Shown one piece after another: positions 13,558 through 21,788 of a stretch of DNA of 64,000 bases. Position 1 is the first letter of the stretch; every line of letters begins with the position of its first letter. The notes beneath the pieces are model-generated. The model worked only from the letters and a program-made list of their open reading frames with translations, did no database searches and was not told the DNA's origin. The translations under genes and the position numbers were made by a program. The DNA is from Mycobacterium spongiae (GTDB lineage Bacteria; Actinomycetota; Actinomycetes; Mycobacteriales; Mycobacteriaceae): the NCBI RefSeq assembly GCF_018278905.1, contig NZ_CP046600.1, forward strand, positions 4,712,001-4,776,000, in the 5' to 3' direction.

Positions 13558-14651
13558 CGCCGCTCCAATCAAGCCATCGACAAATATTCGCTGTACGCCA
13601 GAATTGGTGCCAGATATTATCGCGGCCCCGACCCGCAATTTAGCGATTCGGTCACATCCGGCGCTCAACCGTTGCCTCAAACAAATAGGCCCGCGAAACG
13701 CGTGTTTCACCGTTCTAGAATTCGGATCTCTGTTCGCAGAGAGGTTGGATGCGAGCCGCCGAGCTCGTGCGCGAGGACGCGTCACCCGGGCCGGGCGGTG
13801 CTCGTCTTCACCCGTCGGCGACCCCAGAAGGGAAGAAGCCGGCAGCCAGAGAGTCGAAGTGCAACCACTTGATGCAGGCGCAAGACCCGGACGAACTCCC
13901 CTGCGGGTTAGCACCCAATGAGCAACCTTACCCCCGTGCAATATTTTGGTGCAGAGTCGATTTCGTCGCCAGCCCGGCAAATCTGTACCGAAGAGCCCAT
14001 CAGCGGCCAGGGCCGGAGGGGACTTTTCCTTGAGGAGATCCTGTCCTTCGCCGCCCCAGCACATGGCAACATCGCGGTTCGAACCCGGCGGCCACTTGGC
14101 CACTGGGTTCAGCGGTCGACCGCTGTTAGCGCGCGAGCAACCCGCGTGTCGACCGCGCGATTCAGGGCTTCCTTATGCTTACCCAAAGACTTCACCTGCG
14201 CCGCGGCATACGTCGCGGTAATTTCCACGCGAGCATGTCGGCGATCATTAACTTCCCATGTTTCACCCATCACCATTTCGCGGGCATTGTTGATGAGTCA
14301 ACACGAAGTTTTGGGCAAATGCACTTAGCCGTTTACGCCGGCCGCCAACAAGACACCCGCCGACAGGCCACATGGTTGCCCTCGAACCAACCGCAGGCAA
14401 TCGGTAGTTCAATGCGCTCGTGCGGATCGTTCACAAGACGCCGGGCTGAACCAGCCCCGGCGATGGCACCTGCGCTGCCTGTGTCACCCGAGGTTCTGCG
14501 GCTGCATGAATATTGGCAACTACCAGGACCAACGCTAAACTGAAACGCTTACCGGAAAGCTATTGATAGTGGAGCCGCCAGAATGTTAGATTGCCTTTCA
14601 CTATGACCTGGCCGGGCTCGCGCTGGCTTCCAGAGCCGGAGGGTGGGTGTC
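13558..14651. other. Long intergenic region between PE_PGRS and the catabolic cluster
   Basis: About 1.1 kb between divergent genes. Open frames on both strands lack plausible composition or ribosome binding sites. The part around 14170-14340 is more AT-rich and holds a palindrome at 14288-14303, annotated separately. A Shine-Dalgarno GGAGGG at 14637-14642 serves the first amidohydrolase-like gene. Promoters for both flanking genes must lie here, but I cannot place them. Confidence 0.6.
14288..14303. promoter_or_regulatory. Inverted repeat, candidate operator
   Basis: TGTTGA-TGAG-TCAACA is a perfect 6-bp inverted repeat with a 4-nt spacer in an AT-richer patch. It lies about 350 bp upstream of the catabolic cluster. 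It could bind a dimeric regulator of the cluster; no regulator gene is adjacent. Confidence 0.35.
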
Positions 14652-15743
14652 GTGATCAAGCACGCCGACGGAACTCGCACGCCAGTCATCGACGCCAGCG
14701 TGCACATCTTCTTTCCGTCCAACAAAGACCTGCGTAGCTTCCTTCGCGAGCCCTTCAAGAGTCGCGGCTTCCCCGACTACGAGATGGATTGGTACGGCGC
14801 ACCCGCTAGCGAATACGCCACGAACACCGAGGGGCCGAACCGCCGCTACCCGGGATCAGATCCGGAATTCGTTGGCCACGAGCTGTTTTCGAAGCGTGGG
14901 GTCGATGTGGCGATCCTGCACCCGATGGGCCGCGGCATCATGCCAGACCGGCATCTGGGCAGTGCGCTGCACGCCGCTCACAACGAGATGATGGTGTCGC
15001 GCTGGTTGGAGTCCGACACGTTGGGTGACCGTTTCCGTGGAACCATCCGGGTGAACCCCGACGACATCGCCGGCGCGCTGCGCGAAATCGACAAATGGCA
15101 GCAGCACCCGCGGGTGGTCCAGATCGGGGTTCCGCTGCAGTCCCGTGAGCTTTATGGCAAACCACAATTCTGGCCGTTGTGGGAGAAGGCCGCCGAGGCC
15201 AATCTGCCGGTTGCCGTGCACATCGAGACCGGAGAAGGTATCGCGCTGCCGCCGACGCCTTCGGGGCACACACAGACCTATGAGCAATACGTCAGCTTCA
15301 TGGCGCTCAACTACCTGTACCACCTGATGAACATGATCGCCGAGGGAGTGTTCGAGCGCTTCGCGAACCTCAAGTTCGTGTGGGCCGATGGTGCGGCGGA
15401 CTTCGTAACGCCATTCATCTGGCGCATGGACACGTTCGGCCGGCCGCACCTTGAGCAGACACCGTGGGCGCCACGGATACCCAGCGACTACCTGCCCGGC
15501 CACGTGTACTTCGTCCAGGGCAGCCTCGACGGGCCCGGCGACGCCGATTTTGCCGGTGAATGGTTCGCGTTCACCGGCAAAGAGAACATGGTGATGTTCG
15601 GGTCCAGCTATCCGCACTGGCAGTGCGCCGATATCACCAAGCTGCCCTCCGCTCTGTCTGCCGAGCAGCGCGACAGAGTCGCCTGGCGCAACGCGGCCGA
15701 CCTCTATGGAATCGACATTTCGGTCGACCTCGCAACGAGCTAG
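14652..15743 (+). CDS. Amidohydrolase-fold protein lacking Asp metal ligands
   Basis: 363 residues. I chose GTG 14652 because GGAGGG (14637-14642) sits at the right distance; GTG 14643 is the alternative. The fold is the amidohydrolase-2 (ACMSD-like) TIM barrel, similar along its length to the next gene: PVAVHIETGEG, FERFANLKFVWADGA, MVMFGSSYPHWQ. The usual metal ligands are altered. The N-terminal Asp-x-His is Ser-Val-His (about residues 16-18), and the C-terminal SSDYPHW motif is GSSYPHW, with Ser for Asp. It may therefore be a non-catalytic or heteromeric partner of the downstream amidohydrolase, or use different chemistry. It is first in a same-strand run with 15785, 16932 and 17327. Confidence 0.85.
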   Translation: MIKHADGTRTPVIDASVHIFFPSNKDLRSFLREPFKSRGFPDYEMDWYGAPASEYATNTEGPNRRYPGSDPEFVGHELFSKRGVDVAILHPMGRGIMPDRHLGSALHAAHNEMMVSRWLESDTLGDRFRGTIRVNPDDIAGALREIDKWQQHPRVVQIGVPLQSRELYGKPQFWPLWEKAAEANLPVAVHIETGEGIALPPTPSGHTQTYEQYVSFMALNYLYHLMNMIAEGVFERFANLKFVWADGAADFVTPFIWRMDTFGRPHLEQTPWAPRIPSDYLPGHVYFVQGSLDGPGDADFAGEWFAFTGKENMVMFGSSYPHWQCADITKLPSALSAEQRDRVAWRNAADLYGIDISVDLATS

Positions 15744-15784
15744 TCGCACAATTGAAGTGAACGACCGAGACCGAGGAGGCCGAG

Positions 15785-16930
15785 ATGACGGCTACTCACA
15801 CACAGGACCGGGTTCCCGCCACTGAGCGCATCGCGGTACGGTGCGTCGACTCGGATGTCCACCCGGTGCCGAAGCGAGGCGAAATCACCCCGTACATCCC
15901 GGAGCCGTGGCGCAGCAAGTTCTTCCGCGACCACAGGGTCGGCGAGCTGATCTACTACGACGCTCCGGACTACGCACATAGCTACGCCATGCGGGTGGAC
16001 ACCTTCCCCCCCGATGGCGAGTTCCCGGGCAGCGATCCGGACATGGCGTTTCGCCAGTTGATCATGGCCGCGGGCTCCGACATCGCGATCCTCGAGCCCG
16101 GCGGCCGAACGCCGCGCCTACCCGGAGCACACCAGGCGTTCTCGTGTGCACTCAACGACTGGCAGGCCAATCATTGGCTCGACAGCCACAACAACTGGCA
16201 CCAACGCTGGCGAGGCTCAATCTGCGTGGCCATCGAGGATCCCGAGGGCGCCGCCGCCGAGATCGAGCGGTGGGCCGGGCACCCCTACATGGCGCAGATT
16301 CTGCTCAAAGCCGAGCCGCGCCCCTCGTGGGGGCACCCGACCTACGACCCAGTCTGGGCGGCGGCCACCAAGCACGACATCACGGTGAGTTGCCACCTGT
16401 CGCGCAGCAACTACGAGATGCTGCCCATGCCGCCGGTCGGCTTTCCCAGCTACAACCACGACTTCATGGTGACCTACTCACTGCTCGCGGCCAATCAAGT
16501 GATGAGTTTGATCTTCGACGGCGTCTTCGACCGGTTCCCAACGCTGCGGATCGTGCTGGTCGAGCATGCGTTCACGTGGATCCTGCCACTGATGTGGCGC
16601 ATGGACGCCATCTATGCGGCGCGCAAGTCACGAATGGACATCAGGCGCAAGCCGTCAGAGTACGTCAAGGAGCACATCAAGTTCACCACGCAGCCGCTGG
16701 ACTACCCGGAAGACAAGATGGAGTTGACCCGCGCGTTGGAGTGGATGGAGTGCGACAAGATCTTGCTGTACTCCTCGGACTACCCGCACTGGACGTTCGA
16801 TGACCCGCGCTGGTTGGTCAAGCATCTTCCCAAAGCGGCTCGCGACGCGGTGATGTTCCAAAACGGAATCGCCACCTATCACCTCCCGGACACCGTTCCG
16901 GTGCTCGAAGGTCAGACGCGGGTGTTCTGA
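15785..16930 (+). CDS. Amidohydrolase family protein (ACMSD-like metal-dependent hydrolase/decarboxylase)
   Basis: 381 residues from an ATG preceded by GAGGAGG. It is a TIM-barrel amidohydrolase-2 protein with intact-looking metal-site residues: Asp24-Val-His26 near the N-terminus (VDSDVHPVP), His in ITVSCHLSRS, and Asp in LLYSSDYPHW. Members hydrolyse or decarboxylate small carboxylated or cyclic compounds in aromatic and terpenoid catabolism; the substrate here is unknown. It lies 41 bp after its paralogue and 1 bp before the Rieske gene, so the run is probably one transcript. Confidence 0.88.
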   Translation: MTATHTQDRVPATERIAVRCVDSDVHPVPKRGEITPYIPEPWRSKFFRDHRVGELIYYDAPDYAHSYAMRVDTFPPDGEFPGSDPDMAFRQLIMAAGSDIAILEPGGRTPRLPGAHQAFSCALNDWQANHWLDSHNNWHQRWRGSICVAIEDPEGAAAEIERWAGHPYMAQILLKAEPRPSWGHPTYDPVWAAATKHDITVSCHLSRSNYEMLPMPPVGFPSYNHDFMVTYSLLAANQVMSLIFDGVFDRFPTLRIVLVEHAFTWILPLMWRMDAIYAARKSRMDIRRKPSEYVKEHIKFTTQPLDYPEDKMELTRALEWMECDKILLYSSDYPHWTFDDPRWLVKHLPKAARDAVMFQNGIATYHLPDTVPVLEGQTRVF

Positions 16931-16931
16931 A

Positions 16932-17330
16932 TTGGCCGACGACACCCCACGACGCCAGCCGCGGCTCGCCCAGGGCCGCGAACACGTCGTCGCGACGGTG
17001 GACGAGATCCCGCCCGGCACCCACAAGCTGGTGCCGATCGGCCGGCACGGCGTGGGCGTCTACAACGTCAACGGCAACTTCTACGCTATCGCCAATTACT
17101 GCCCACACCAAGGCGGTCCGCTGTGCTCGGGGCGTGCACGCGGGCGCACCATCGTCGACGAGAATGCCGCTGGCGATGCCGTGATGGTGCGGGATCTGGA
17201 GTACATCTACTGCCCGTGGCATCAGTGGGGTTTCGAGCTCGCGACCGGCACCACCGCGGTGAAGCCGGAGTGGAGTATCCGCACCTACCCGGTGCGAGTG
17301 ATCGGCAACGACGTGCTGGTGATGGCGTGA
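16932..17330 (+). CDS. Rieske [2Fe-2S] ferredoxin
   Basis: 132 residues from a TTG one base after the previous stop; no later start keeps the whole domain. The Rieske cluster motifs are CPHQGGPLC and CPWHQWGFEL (Cys-x-His ... Cys-x-x-His). It is a small soluble electron carrier, as used by ring-hydroxylating dioxygenases or monooxygenases, but no oxygenase alpha subunit lies next to it. The stop overlaps the next start as GTGA, implying translational coupling with the alpha/beta hydrolase. Confidence 0.88.
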   Translation: MADDTPRRQPRLAQGREHVVATVDEIPPGTHKLVPIGRHGVGVYNVNGNFYAIANYCPHQGGPLCSGRARGRTIVDENAAGDAVMVRDLEYIYCPWHQWGFELATGTTAVKPEWSIRTYPVRVIGNDVLVMA

Positions 17331-18214
17331 TCTCTCAGGAATGCCGGGCTGGCGCGGTCGCGGTGAACGCCGGCAACGTCGTTTATGAAATCCTGGGCGA
17401 GAAAGGCGATCTCATCGCACTGACGCCGGGTGGCCGGTTCGGCAAGGACGTCCCCGGCCTACGCCCGCTGGCCGAGGCACTCACTGAGGGCGGCTATCGG
17501 GTGCTGCTGTGGGACCGGCCGAATTGCGGCGCCTCCGATGTGCAGTTCTACGGGCACAGCGAGTCACACATGCGCGCTGAGACTTTGCGCGGTTTGTTGA
17601 GCGCGCTTGGATTCGAGCAATGCATCCTTGCCGGAGGATCGGGCGGGGCAAGGGATTCCATGCTCACCGCGATGTTGTATCCGGAACTAGTCACCAAGCT
17701 CGTGGTATGGAACATCGTCGGTGGCGTGTACGGCATGTATCAGCTTGGCGCGTTCTATGTACTCCCTAGCATTCAGGCCGTGCGCTTCTCGGGAATTGAA
17801 GGGCTGCTGAAGGTTCCCGAATGGCGCGACCGCATTGCCGAAAACCCCAACAACCGGCAGCGGTTTCTCGCACTCGACGCGGCCGCTTTCCTCACGGTCA
17901 TGATGCGCTGGCTGAACGCGTTCGTACCCAAGCCCGGCCAGACGATCCCGGGTGTCGACGACGAAATGTTCAACCGAATCAAGGTTCCTACACTGATAAT
18001 TCGCGGCGGCGAGAACGATTGGGATCACCCCAAGCGAACATCTTTGGAGGTAAGTTGCCTGATCAAAGGGGCTGAACTCATCGATCCGCCATGGCCGGAG
18101 GACGCGTGGGAACGAGCGGCCGAAGACCGCGCGGCTGGAAAAGTGGCGCACTTCAACTTGTTCGATACCTGGGTGCAGGCGGCGCCCGCGATCCTCGACT
18201 TCTTGGACTCGTGA
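17327..18214 (+). CDS. Alpha/beta hydrolase
   Basis: 295 residues from GTG 17327, which overlaps the Rieske stop by four bases. Alpha/beta-hydrolase fold: oxyanion segment LTPGGRFGKD, nucleophile elbow AGGSGGARD (Gly-x-Ser-x-Gly), acid in GGENDWDHP, and candidate His in GKVAHFNLFD. It is similar to C-C bond hydrolases and esterases of ring-cleavage pathways, but the substrate cannot be told. It is the last gene of the rightward run; the next gene points the other way. Confidence 0.85.
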   Translation: MISQECRAGAVAVNAGNVVYEILGEKGDLIALTPGGRFGKDVPGLRPLAEALTEGGYRVLLWDRPNCGASDVQFYGHSESHMRAETLRGLLSALGFEQCILAGGSGGARDSMLTAMLYPELVTKLVVWNIVGGVYGMYQLGAFYVLPSIQAVRFSGIEGLLKVPEWRDRIAENPNNRQRFLALDAAAFLTVMMRWLNAFVPKPGQTIPGVDDEMFNRIKVPTLIIRGGENDWDHPKRTSLEVSCLIKGAELIDPPWPEDAWERAAEDRAAGKVAHFNLFDTWVQAAPAILDFLDS

Positions 18215-18228
18215 TGTCTCCCGTTGCG

Positions 18229-18702
18229 CTACGTGGTACGGATGTGAACCTCGCAGTTCAGCGACGCCTCCAGCGCGGTATGGATCCGACTCTCCGGCAC
18301 TCGCTCGAGATCGGCTTCACGCAGGGTCACGTAGACGATGTCGAACCCGTCATCGCACGGCTGGCGTTCAATCTCGCCCGCGAGCCCGAAGGCCGACAAC
18401 ACCCCGTGCGCGTCGTCGTCGGTCCCTCTGCTGACGAACGTCACCACCCCGGCCACCGGGTTCGTACCAAATGCTTTGGCACACAATTTAATGACGATTT
18501 CCTGCCCGTTCTCGACACGGTCGCTGGCGATGAGGACTTCCACTTCGCGGCGGCTGGCCGGCATAGCGGCGAGGTTGTTGTCGGCGACGTCCGCGCCATG
18601 CTCGTGGGCAAGTCCGAGGAGCGTTCTCATGCCTCGGGTTAGCTGTGCAGCGGTGAGCAGGCCCGACGGGTCGACGTTGACGCGCACCACGGCAGTTCGC
18701 AT
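18229..18702 (-). CDS. Conserved hypothetical protein
   Basis: 157 residues from ATG 18702 (MRTAVVRVNVDPSG); an upstream in-frame start would run into the divergent NuoF-like gene. It is a soluble, mixed alpha/beta sequence with distinctive segments VVTFVSRGTDDDAHG and ALEASLNCEVHI. I see no signal peptide, membrane segment or known catalytic motif. It is divergent from, and only 37 bp away from, the NuoF-like gene, so the two may share a control region. I do not recognise a function. Confidence 0.7.
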   Translation of the reverse strand: MRTAVVRVNVDPSGLLTAAQLTRGMRTLLGLAHEHGADVADNNLAAMPASRREVEVLIASDRVENGQEIVIKLCAKAFGTNPVAGVVTFVSRGTDDDAHGVLSAFGLAGEIERQPCDDGFDIVYVTLREADLERVPESRIHTALEASLNCEVHIRTT

Positions 18703-18739
18703 GGGCACCAGCCTATCCGCGGCGATGGGGAGATAGCCG

Positions 18740-20047
18740 ATGGAAACCCGTGTCGCACCAGCAATCACCGTTGCCGCCTGGCCGGGCTGTCCCTCGCGGT
18801 TGTTGGGCGATCGGCCCGGCGCCAGTCCGGAGAACTACGCCACCTACCTGGAGCACGGCGGCTACCGTCCCCTGGCGACACCCGAAGCGCTGCTCGCAGC
18901 AGTCGAGCGTAGCGGCCTGCGGGGCCGCGGCGGTGCGGCCTTTCCGCTCGCAATCAAGGTGCGCGCCGTGCGCGACAATGGGCGCGCCGCCGGTGGCGCG
19001 ATCATTGTCGCGAACGGGGAAGAAGGTGAACCGGCGTCAATCAAGGACCGTTGGTTGCTGCGGCAACGGCCGCATCTCGTTCTCGACGGGCTGCGCCTGG
19101 CCGCTCTCATGGTGGCGGCAGATCACGCCTATGTGTATGTCTCCGATCCAGCATCTGCCCAGAGCATCGCAGCCGCACTGGCCGAACGCCAGCCCCAGAC
19201 GCTCGAGGATGTTCCCGTCGAGCTGTGGAGGGTCGATCCGGGATACATTGCCGGCGAAGAGACCGCCGCCACCCGCGCTATCAACGGCGGTCCCGTCAAG
19301 CCCATGGATAAGCCGCCCCGACCGTTCGAAGCCGGTGTCGGCGGCAAGCCCACCCTGGTGAGCAATGTCGAGACGCTGGCCAACCTGCCCTTCTTGCAGC
19401 ACCACGGCTTCGCGGCCTTCCGCTCGCTGGGCACAGCGCTCTCGCCCGGCACCGTCCTGGTCACCGTGACCGGCGCCGGCCGGCCACCGGGCCTCTACGA
19501 AGTCCCGCACGGCTTGCCGGTCACTGAACTTCTGGCGCTCCATGGGGTTTCGACCGATGAGGTCCAGGGCGCGCTGCTCGGCGGCTACTTTGCCGGGTTG
19601 CTCAATCGCACAGTGTTGGATGCCGCGGTGGACCACGAGTCACTGCGCGACCTCGGCAGCGGCCTCGGGTGTGGCGCGATTGCGGTGATCACCGACGACT
19701 GTCCAGTGGCGGTTGCCGCATCCGTGCTGGCCTATTTCGACCGTGAGAACGCTGGGCAATGTGGCTCGTGTTTCAACGGAACCGCGGCGATGGCCGCGGT
19801 GGCGGGGGCGCTGCGCGACGGCGTCGCCAGCACTGAGGACCTCTACCGGTTACAGCGCTGGTCGGTATCGTTGCGTGGGCGCGGGGCCTGCGCCACGCTG
19901 GATGCGGCGACCAATGTGGCGGCGAGTCTGCTCGAGAAGTTTCCAGGCGACGTGGAGCGTCATCTCGCCGACGGCTGCCGCACATGTAGCGGCGGCCCGT
20001 TCCGCGTCGATCGCCCCTATGAGGTGGAGGCGGTGACACCGAGGTGA
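18740..20047 (+). CDS. NuoF-like NADH:ferredoxin oxidoreductase flavoprotein
   Basis: 435 residues. It resembles the 51-kDa NADH-binding subunit of complex I (NuoF/HoxF). The nucleotide and FMN region carries GLRGRGGAAFP and NGEEGEPAS. A middle SLBB-like part follows, then a C-terminal cluster region with ENAGQCGSCFNGT and GACATLDA, which would supply [4Fe-4S] cysteines. No other complex I genes are near. Instead its stop overlaps a 3Fe-4S ferredoxin start (GTGA), and a P450 follows, so I infer that it passes electrons from NAD(P)H through the ferredoxins to the P450. That is an unusual reductase type for a bacterial P450; most use GR/FNR-type reductases. Confidence 0.85.
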   Translation: METRVAPAITVAAWPGCPSRLLGDRPGASPENYATYLEHGGYRPLATPEALLAAVERSGLRGRGGAAFPLAIKVRAVRDNGRAAGGAIIVANGEEGEPASIKDRWLLRQRPHLVLDGLRLAALMVAADHAYVYVSDPASAQSIAAALAERQPQTLEDVPVELWRVDPGYIAGEETAATRAINGGPVKPMDKPPRPFEAGVGGKPTLVSNVETLANLPFLQHHGFAAFRSLGTALSPGTVLVTVTGAGRPPGLYEVPHGLPVTELLALHGVSTDEVQGALLGGYFAGLLNRTVLDAAVDHESLRDLGSGLGCGAIAVITDDCPVAVAASVLAYFDRENAGQCGSCFNGTAAMAAVAGALRDGVASTEDLYRLQRWSVSLRGRGACATLDAATNVAASLLEKFPGDVERHLADGCRTCSGGPFRVDRPYEVEAVTPR

Positions 20048-20352
20048 CCAAACCGATGAGAATCCGACTCGACCGCACCGTCTGTGATGGCTTCGGCATC
20101 TGCGCTAAGAAAGCACCTGGACACTTTTCTCTTGACGATTGGGGATACGCGTCGATCATTGGTGACGGTGTTGTGGCCAGCGAGGACGGCGACGCGGTGA
20201 TGCGAGCGCTGATGGACTGCCCGGTGCACGCCATCATGGAAATGGATGAACGCCGTCCCGACGACTTGCCGCCACCGCCAGACATCGAAGAGGATCCTGC
20301 CGCGCGTCTCAAGACCGAGTCGAACGAGGCCGAGTGGGGGTTTACGCGGTGA
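20044..20352 (+). CDS. 3Fe-4S ferredoxin with C-terminal extension
   Basis: 102 residues from GTG 20044, overlapping the NuoF-like stop. Three cluster cysteines are visible: Cys-x5-Cys in TVCDGFGICAKKAP and Cys-Pro in MDCPVHAI. This is the single-[3Fe-4S] type that serves actinobacterial P450s. About 35 acidic, Pro-rich residues follow the domain (PDDLPPPPDIEEDP), longer than the usual 60-70-residue family members. Its stop overlaps the P450 start as GTGA. Confidence 0.88.
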   Translation: MTKPMRIRLDRTVCDGFGICAKKAPGHFSLDDWGYASIIGDGVVASEDGDAVMRALMDCPVHAIMEMDERRPDDLPPPPDIEEDPAARLKTESNEAEWGFTR

Positions 20353-21545
20353 ACAACGTTGTCTTCGACCCGTTTAGCGAGGAATTCTTCAACGGCGCGT
20401 GGGAGACCTACCGGCGGATGCGGGAGGAAGCGCCGGTGTACTACAACGCGGAGTACGATTTCTACGCGCTCACCCGCCACGAGGATGTGTCGGCGGCCCT
20501 CAAGGATTTCGACACGTATTCGTCGGCGTACGGTATCGATTTGTCGATGGTGCGGTCCGGGCAGCGTCCGCCGCAATCGATCATCTTCATGGACCCACCC
20601 GAGCATCGCAACATGCGCAGTTTGCTCAACAAGGTGTTTACGCCACGTGCCATTCAGTCTCAGCGGCAGCTGGTGATCGAGAAGGTCGAGAAGTACCTCA
20701 ACGCAGCCGATCCGGTTCAGTTCGACGTGGTGCAGGATTTTTCCGGTCCGTTCCCGGTCGAGGTGATCACCACCATGCTGGGGGTCCCGCAGAAGCACGC
20801 GCAGCAGATTCGCCTCTGGATCGATGAGTCGCTGCATCGCGAGCCCGGACAGGTGGACATGGGCGAGCAAGGCATGCAAGCCACCGTCAACATTGCGATG
20901 TTGTATTACGATCTGGTCAAGCGGCGCCGCGAGGAGTTACATGACGATCTTCTCAGCCGGCTCATCACCGCCGAGCTCGAACGCGAGGACGGCACGAAGG
21001 CCACCCTCGACGACATCGAAATAGCAGGATTTGCAACACTATTAGGCGGTGCGGGCGCCGAGACCGTCACCAAGCTCGTGGGCAGTGCGCCGGTGATCTT
21101 CGCCCAGAATCCCGCGCAGTGGCACACGTTGCTCGACGACCGCGACAAGATCCCCGCGGCAGTCGAAGAGCTACTGCGCTACGAGCCACCATCGCAATAT
21201 CAGGTACGCCGCTCGATGAAAGACGTTCACCTGCATGGCGTCACGATCCCGGCGGGAAAGCCGGTGTTCCTGATCAACGGTGCCGCCAACCGTGACCCGC
21301 GGGTGTGGACCGATCCCGACGATTTCGATATCGACCGCGACCCGCATGAAGCCACCAATCTTGGCTTCGGCTATGGGGTTCACAGCTGCTTGGGCGCGGC
21401 GTTAGCCCGTTTGGAAAGCGCTGTCGCACTCGAGAAGCTGATCGAATTCATGCCGAACTACGAGGTGGACTGGGCCGGCTGCACGCGTGTCCACATGCAA
21501 AACGTCACAGGCTGGCGGAACGTACCGGTGCGGGTGCTGCGATGA
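20349..21545 (+). CDS. Cytochrome P450
   Basis: 398 residues from GTG 20349, coupled to the ferredoxin by a four-base overlap. It has bacterial class I P450 features: I-helix LLGGAGAETVTKL with the conserved acid-Thr region, K-helix ExxR in EELLRYEPPSQYQVRR, and heme-binding loop FGYGVHSCLGAALARLE with the cysteine ligand. Soluble; no membrane anchor. The surrounding hydrolases, thiolase and acyl-CoA dehydrogenase suggest hydroxylation at the start of a catabolic route. I cannot assign a CYP family from sequence by eye. Confidence 0.93.
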   Translation: MNNVVFDPFSEEFFNGAWETYRRMREEAPVYYNAEYDFYALTRHEDVSAALKDFDTYSSAYGIDLSMVRSGQRPPQSIIFMDPPEHRNMRSLLNKVFTPRAIQSQRQLVIEKVEKYLNAADPVQFDVVQDFSGPFPVEVITTMLGVPQKHAQQIRLWIDESLHREPGQVDMGEQGMQATVNIAMLYYDLVKRRREELHDDLLSRLITAELEREDGTKATLDDIEIAGFATLLGGAGAETVTKLVGSAPVIFAQNPAQWHTLLDDRDKIPAAVEELLRYEPPSQYQVRRSMKDVHLHGVTIPAGKPVFLINGAANRDPRVWTDPDDFDIDRDPHEATNLGFGYGVHSCLGAALARLESAVALEKLIEFMPNYEVDWAGCTRVHMQNVTGWRNVPVRVLR

Positions 21546-21733
21546 GAGTCCACGTCGATTTCGGCCTTTGCGAGAGCAACGGAGTGTGCATGGGCATCAT
21601 CGGAGAGGTATTCCACCTGGACGACGACGACATGTTGACGGTGCTGCAGCCGGATGTCACGCCGGAAAACGAGTCACGCGTGCAAGAGGCGGTGCGGCAA
21701 TGCCCGCGACAGGCGATCTCGATCCGCGAGTAG
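21542..21733 (+). CDS. 3Fe-4S ferredoxin (second copy)
   Basis: 63 residues from ATG 21542; ATGA overlaps the P450 stop. The cluster cysteines are in GLCESNGVCMG and RQCPRQAI, the compact [3Fe-4S] P450 redox partner. With the longer ferredoxin on the other side, the P450 is bracketed by two ferredoxins of the same type. Confidence 0.9.
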   Translation: MRVHVDFGLCESNGVCMGIIGEVFHLDDDDMLTVLQPDVTPENESRVQEAVRQCPRQAISIRE

Positions 21734-21788
21734 CGCAACCACGCCGTAAGCCGACCGGACAAGCCCAACGCGATCGGCGGCCCACCAC

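Noticed and set aside
13558..14103. Extending the PE_PGRS start upstream to 14103
   Set aside because: The extra 182 codons have no PE-like or conserved character, and the PE domain begins exactly at 13557.
13918..14543. Small plus-strand genes in the 13.6-14.6 kb gap
   Set aside because: No ribosome binding sites, random-looking composition and no recognisable family.
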